From NCBI RefSeq assembly GCF_021283305.1, contig NZ_JAJSOK010000006.1, forward strand, positions 124,001 to 188,000: a stretch of 64,000 nucleotides of DNA, written 5' to 3'. Of the stretch, positions 61,309 through 64,000 are shown one piece after another. The position numbers and the translations under genes are program-made. The notes under the pieces were generated by a model. The model did not search any database, was not told where the DNA came from, and worked only from the letters and a program-made list of their open reading frames with translations. Source of the DNA: Pseudonocardia kujensis. GTDB taxonomy: Bacteria > Actinomycetota > Actinomycetes > Mycobacteriales > Pseudonocardiaceae. Position 1 is the first letter of the stretch, and every line of letters begins with the position of its first letter.

Positions 61309-63192
61309 TCAGCTCGGGAAGCCGTCGGCCACCGAGGCCGCGAGCTCCAGCAGCGCCAGCCGCGTCGGCGGCGACAGGCGCTCCAGGTCGACCTCCGCCC
61401 CCTCCTCGAGGTGCGGGTCGAACGGGATCTGCACCACGGCCCGGCAGCGGCCCGCGAAGTGCTGCGCCACCCGCTCGAGGTCCACCGCCCCGGCCTGCCG
61501 GTGCACGTTGTTGATCACCGCGACGGCGTTGCGCACCAGGTCCCCGTGGTCGTGCGCCTCCAGCCAGTCCATCGTCGCCGAGGCGCTGCGGGCGCCGTCG
61601 ATCGAGCCCGACGACACGATGATCAGCTGGTCGGCCACGCCCAGCACGCCGTACATCGCCGAATGCATCAGGCCGGTGCCGCAGTCGGTGAGCACGATGT
61701 TGTAGAAGTGCTCGAGCAGCGTCACCGTGCGGCGGTAGTCGTCCTCGCTGAAGGCCTCCGAGACCGCCGGGTCCTGCTCGCTCGCCAGCACCTCCAGCCG
61801 GGAGGGCCCCTGGGACGTGTAGGCCCGCACGTCGGTGTACCGGCGGACCCGCTGGGCGTCGCGCAGCAGATGGCGCACGGTCGCGCTGGTCTCCAGCGGG
61901 ATCTTCTGGCTGAGCGTCCCGCGGTCCGGGTTGGCGTCGACCGCCACGACCCGGTCGCCCCGCAGCGAGGCGAACGTCGCCCCGAGCGTGGCGGTGATCG
62001 TCGTCTTGCCGACGCCGCCCTTGAGGCTCAGTGTCGCGATCTTGTGACAGCCCAGCAGCGGCTGGTTGATCCGCGTGGTCAGCTCGCGCTCGCGGATGTC
62101 CTGCGGGCTCTCGCCCGGGTTGATGAGCCGCCCGGTGAGCAGGTAGAGGAAGCGCCGCCAGCCGGTCCGTGGCGGACGCCGCCTGCTGGGCTTGAGCAGC
62201 CGCGCCGTGGAGAGATCCGCCAGGTCCGCGCCGGAGTCGGCGCGGGCCTGCTGCGCCTCCTGGGCGGCGACGGCGCCGGGGTCGGTCCAACGCCCGACGT
62301 CCCGGATCGGCCGGTTCGGGCCGGTGGGCGGGCCGAGCGGCATCCCGCGCGGGGGTGTGCGGCCCTCCTGGGGCACGACCCGCCGCTCCCGGTCGGGCCG
62401 CTGCTCGGCCGTTCGCCACTGGGGCGGGGCCGGCGGCGGCGACGGTGGCTCGGCCTGCCGGGTCTCCCGGTTCCGGGCCGCGGGGGGTGGCGCGGTGGGC
62501 GGCGCCGCATCCCGAGGAGCGCCGTTCGGGACCGTGCCGTTCGGTACCGCGCCGTTCGGGACCGTGCCGTTCGGGACCGTGCCGTTCGGAGCGGCGCCGT
62601 TCGGAGCGGCGCCGTTGGTGGGGCTGCCGTTCGGTGCAGTGCCGTTGGGGGTGCTGCCGTCGGGGGTGCTGCCGTTCGGTGGTGCGCCGTTCGGCACGGG
62701 CGGGACCGCGCCGTTCGGGGGAGCGCCGGGCGGGGGCGCGCCGTGCGGCGTCGCCCCGTTCACGGTCTGCGGGGCACCCGGCGCGGGATGCTGCTCCGGG
62801 CCCGTGCGTTGGGCGGGCGGTTCGGTGTGCCGGGGCTCGGGGGGCGGGCCCTGATCGTGGCGCTGGTCCGGCCACTGCTCCGGCCCCTGCTCCGGCCCGG
62901 CGTGACGGCCCGCGCCGCCCGGGTACGGCTCGGCCTCGTCCAGCTCGCCCTCGAGCTCGAGCAGGTCGGAGCCCCAGCCCGCGTCGTCGGGCACCACGCC
63001 CCACGTCTCGTCCCGCCGGGCACCCAGCCCGGGGTGCTGTGCGTGCGCCCCGCCCTGCTCCTCCCGGCGCTGGTCCCGCCGCTCGTCGGGGGCCTGCCGC
63101 TGCGCGCGCTCGGCGTTCTGCGCCCACCGCTCCCGGACGTAGCGGCCCACGGATCCGTCGGGGTACTCGTCGTCGGGCCCGGTCTGACTCAC
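61309..63192 (-). CDS. MinD/ParA-like ATPase with long Pro/Asn-rich N-terminus
   Basis: 627 residues. The C-terminal 250 residues are a SIMIBI ATPase: deviant Walker A LSLKGGVGKTT (391-398 core), VVAVDANPDRG, IVLTDCGTGL and a conserved IVSSGSIDGARSA. About 385 residues of low-complexity sequence precede it. They include about a dozen APNG/VPNG-type units (residues 159-224) and many Pro and Gln. Length exceeds the mycobacterial homologue Rv0530, which also neighbours ccsA. Such proteins (compare EspI) may regulate secretion or envelope assembly. The function is unknown. Confidence 0.8.
   Translation of the reverse strand: MSQTGPDDEYPDGSVGRYVRERWAQNAERAQRQAPDERRDQRREEQGGAHAQHPGLGARRDETWGVVPDDAGWGSDLLELEGELDEAEPYPGGAGRHAGPEQGPEQWPDQRHDQGPPPEPRHTEPPAQRTGPEQHPAPGAPQTVNGATPHGAPPPGAPPNGAVPPVPNGAPPNGSTPDGSTPNGTAPNGSPTNGAAPNGAAPNGTVPNGTVPNGAVPNGTVPNGAPRDAAPPTAPPPAARNRETRQAEPPSPPPAPPQWRTAEQRPDRERRVVPQEGRTPPRGMPLGPPTGPNRPIRDVGRWTDPGAVAAQEAQQARADSGADLADLSTARLLKPSRRRPPRTGWRRFLYLLTGRLINPGESPQDIRERELTTRINQPLLGCHKIATLSLKGGVGKTTITATLGATFASLRGDRVVAVDANPDRGTLSQKIPLETSATVRHLLRDAQRVRRYTDVRAYTSQGPSRLEVLASEQDPAVSEAFSEDDYRRTVTLLEHFYNIVLTDCGTGLMHSAMYGVLGVADQLIIVSSGSIDGARSASATMDWLEAHDHGDLVRNAVAVINNVHRQAGAVDLERVAQHFAGRCRAVVQIPFDPHLEEGAEVDLERLSPPTRLALLELAASVADGFPS
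62521..62718 (-). repeat. 15-bp coding repeat (PNGxx) in the MinD-like gene
   Basis: GCCGTTCGGGACCGT-like units on the plus strand recur about 12 times, encoding (A/T/V)xPNG. The copies are imperfect and include a few length variants, all in frame. Confidence 0.85.
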
Positions 63193-63291
63193 GGTTGCCG
63201 ACGGTAGTCGCGCGAACCGCGTCGGTCGAGGTGATGCGGTGCGGCTCGCCCTGACGGGCGGGCGAAGCCCCGGATCAGTGCCGCTCCCCGG

Positions 63292-64000
63292 TCACCCCAG
63301 GCCCGCGTAGGAGTGCAGTCCCGCGACCACCATGTTGATGAAGAACAGGTTGAAGATGATCGCGGCGAGGCCCAGGATGTTGATCCACGCCGCACCGACG
63401 TGCCGCCAGCCGGCCGTGGCCCGGGCGTGCAGATAGGCCGCGTAGATCACCCAGGCGACGAACGCGACCGTCTCCTTCGGGTCCCAGCCCCAGAACCGGC
63501 CCCAGGCGGCCTCGGCCCAGATCGCGCCCGCGATCACCGCGAACGTGTACATCGGGAACGCGACGACGGTGACCCGGTACGCGAGCCGGTCCAGGACGTC
63601 GGCCTCGGGCAGCTTCGCGACGAAGCCGGCCGGCTTCCCGGACCGCTTCATCAGGTAGAGGATGCTCGCCACGCCCGGCACGAAGAACAGGCCGGAGGCC
63701 AGCGTGACCGTGGTGACGTGGACGGACAGCCAGTACGACCGCAGCGCCGGGACGACGGGCGCGGCCTGCGCGTAGAGCACGGTGCCGGCCAGGAACATCA
63801 GGACCAGCACCGGGGCCAGCACGAAGACCCCGAGCTTGCGCAGGCCGCGGGTGCGCTTCGAGGTCCGCTGCAGCACGACGAGCCACGCCACCATCGCCGC
63901 GAGGCAGACCGCGGAGGAGAACTCGTACATGTTGCCGAGCGGCCAGCGCACGGTCGCGAGCCCGCGCAGCACGATCGAGCCGAAGTGCAGCAGGACCGCC
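63292..64000 (-). CDS. ccsA: cytochrome c biogenesis protein CcsA/ResC, 3' part
   Basis: The frame is open to the window edge (upstream residues AVLLHFGSIVLRGL), so the N-terminus is missing; at least 235 residues are visible. The heme-handling WWD segment reads WGRFWGWDPKETVAFVAWVIYA. Conserved His residues lie in SVHVTT and AYLHARAT, and about six helices are seen. With ResB it delivers heme to apocytochrome c outside the membrane. It probably belongs to a res/ccs operon lying beyond the window. Confidence 0.92.
   Translation of the reverse strand, partial: AVLLHFGSIVLRGLATVRWPLGNMYEFSSAVCLAAMVAWLVVLQRTSKRTRGLRKLGVFVLAPVLVLMFLAGTVLYAQAAPVVPALRSYWLSVHVTTVTLASGLFFVPGVASILYLMKRSGKPAGFVAKLPEADVLDRLAYRVTVVAFPMYTFAVIAGAIWAEAAWGRFWGWDPKETVAFVAWVIYAAYLHARATAGWRHVGAAWINILGLAAIIFNLFFINMVVAGLHSYAGLG

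Noticed and set aside
1..64000. tRNA, rRNA, insertion sequences, prophage or integrase genes
   Set aside because: None recognised on either strand by reading; a covariance-model scan could still find a tRNA I missed.

Overview
The window is high-GC DNA (roughly 72-75 % by eye) with many GTG starts, four-base ATGA/GTGA gene overlaps and several probable leaderless genes. It carries bldC, an mgtA-type mannosyltransferase and a complete 14-gene nuo operon. This points to an actinomycete, most likely Pseudonocardiales such as Pseudonocardia; the genus is an inference from gene content. The order ccsA - MinD-like ATPase - menA - menE - menB - menD - DUF3592 protein - mgtA - menG - menJ - polyprenyl synthase follows, with insertions, the Rv0529-Rv0562 stretch of Mycobacterium tuberculosis as I recall it.

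Layout. 1-6.5 kb: a truncated alpha/beta hydrolase, an amidohydrolase, an NCS1 permease with a Cys-pair tail, a DUF1636 protein, two small membrane or OmpA-like genes and RarD. 6.6-23.9 kb, minus strand: nuoA-N followed by a polyprenyl diphosphate synthase. Between nuoC and nuoD lie four 59-bp tandem repeats, each encoding a 20-codon mini-ORF whose start and stop overlap its neighbours as GTGA. 24-33.4 kb: menJ, menG, a beta-lactamase lipoprotein, two GT4 glycosyltransferases (one mgtA-like), an inositol-phosphatase-like gene, a DUF3592 protein and menF. 33.4-36.9 kb: a SipW-like signal peptidase beside two frameshifted secreted-protein genes (a TasA-like one and one with RTX repeats), then an 0.8-kb repeat island. 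37-47.8 kb: membrane proteins, menD, a PIG-L deacetylase, an ABC-F ATPase, an ArsR-SRPBCC-YciI operon, oxidoreductases, a Cys-less IscA-like protein and an orphan HATPase protein.

47.9-54.4 kb holds a probable gamma-butyrolactone/4-hydroxybutyrate module: a BlcC-like lactonase, a hydroxyacid-oxoacid transhydrogenase (HOT-like Fe-ADH), an FmdB zinc ribbon with a (Gly-His)11 tail, a large FAD/Fe-S D-2-hydroxyacid dehydrogenase and a GntR/FCD regulator. TGGCATGC operator candidates flank both the regulator and the lactonase. The last 10 kb carries an ANTAR protein, menB, menE, a secreted protein, menA, a DUF4229 protein, bldC, a MinD-like ATPase with a long Pro/Asn repeat region, and the 3' part of ccsA (cytochrome c heme delivery).

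How the genes fit together: complex I reduces menaquinone, and the window makes most of that quinone (menF, D, B, E, A, G, the polyprenyl tail and the tail-saturating menJ). menC, menH and a DHNA-CoA thioesterase are not seen. The largest surprises are the mini-ORF chain inside the nuo operon, the inferred transhydrogenase loop, and a patch of about 1.2 kb in which two neighbouring genes need four frame changes. I saw no tRNA, rRNA, CRISPR array, prophage or transposase.
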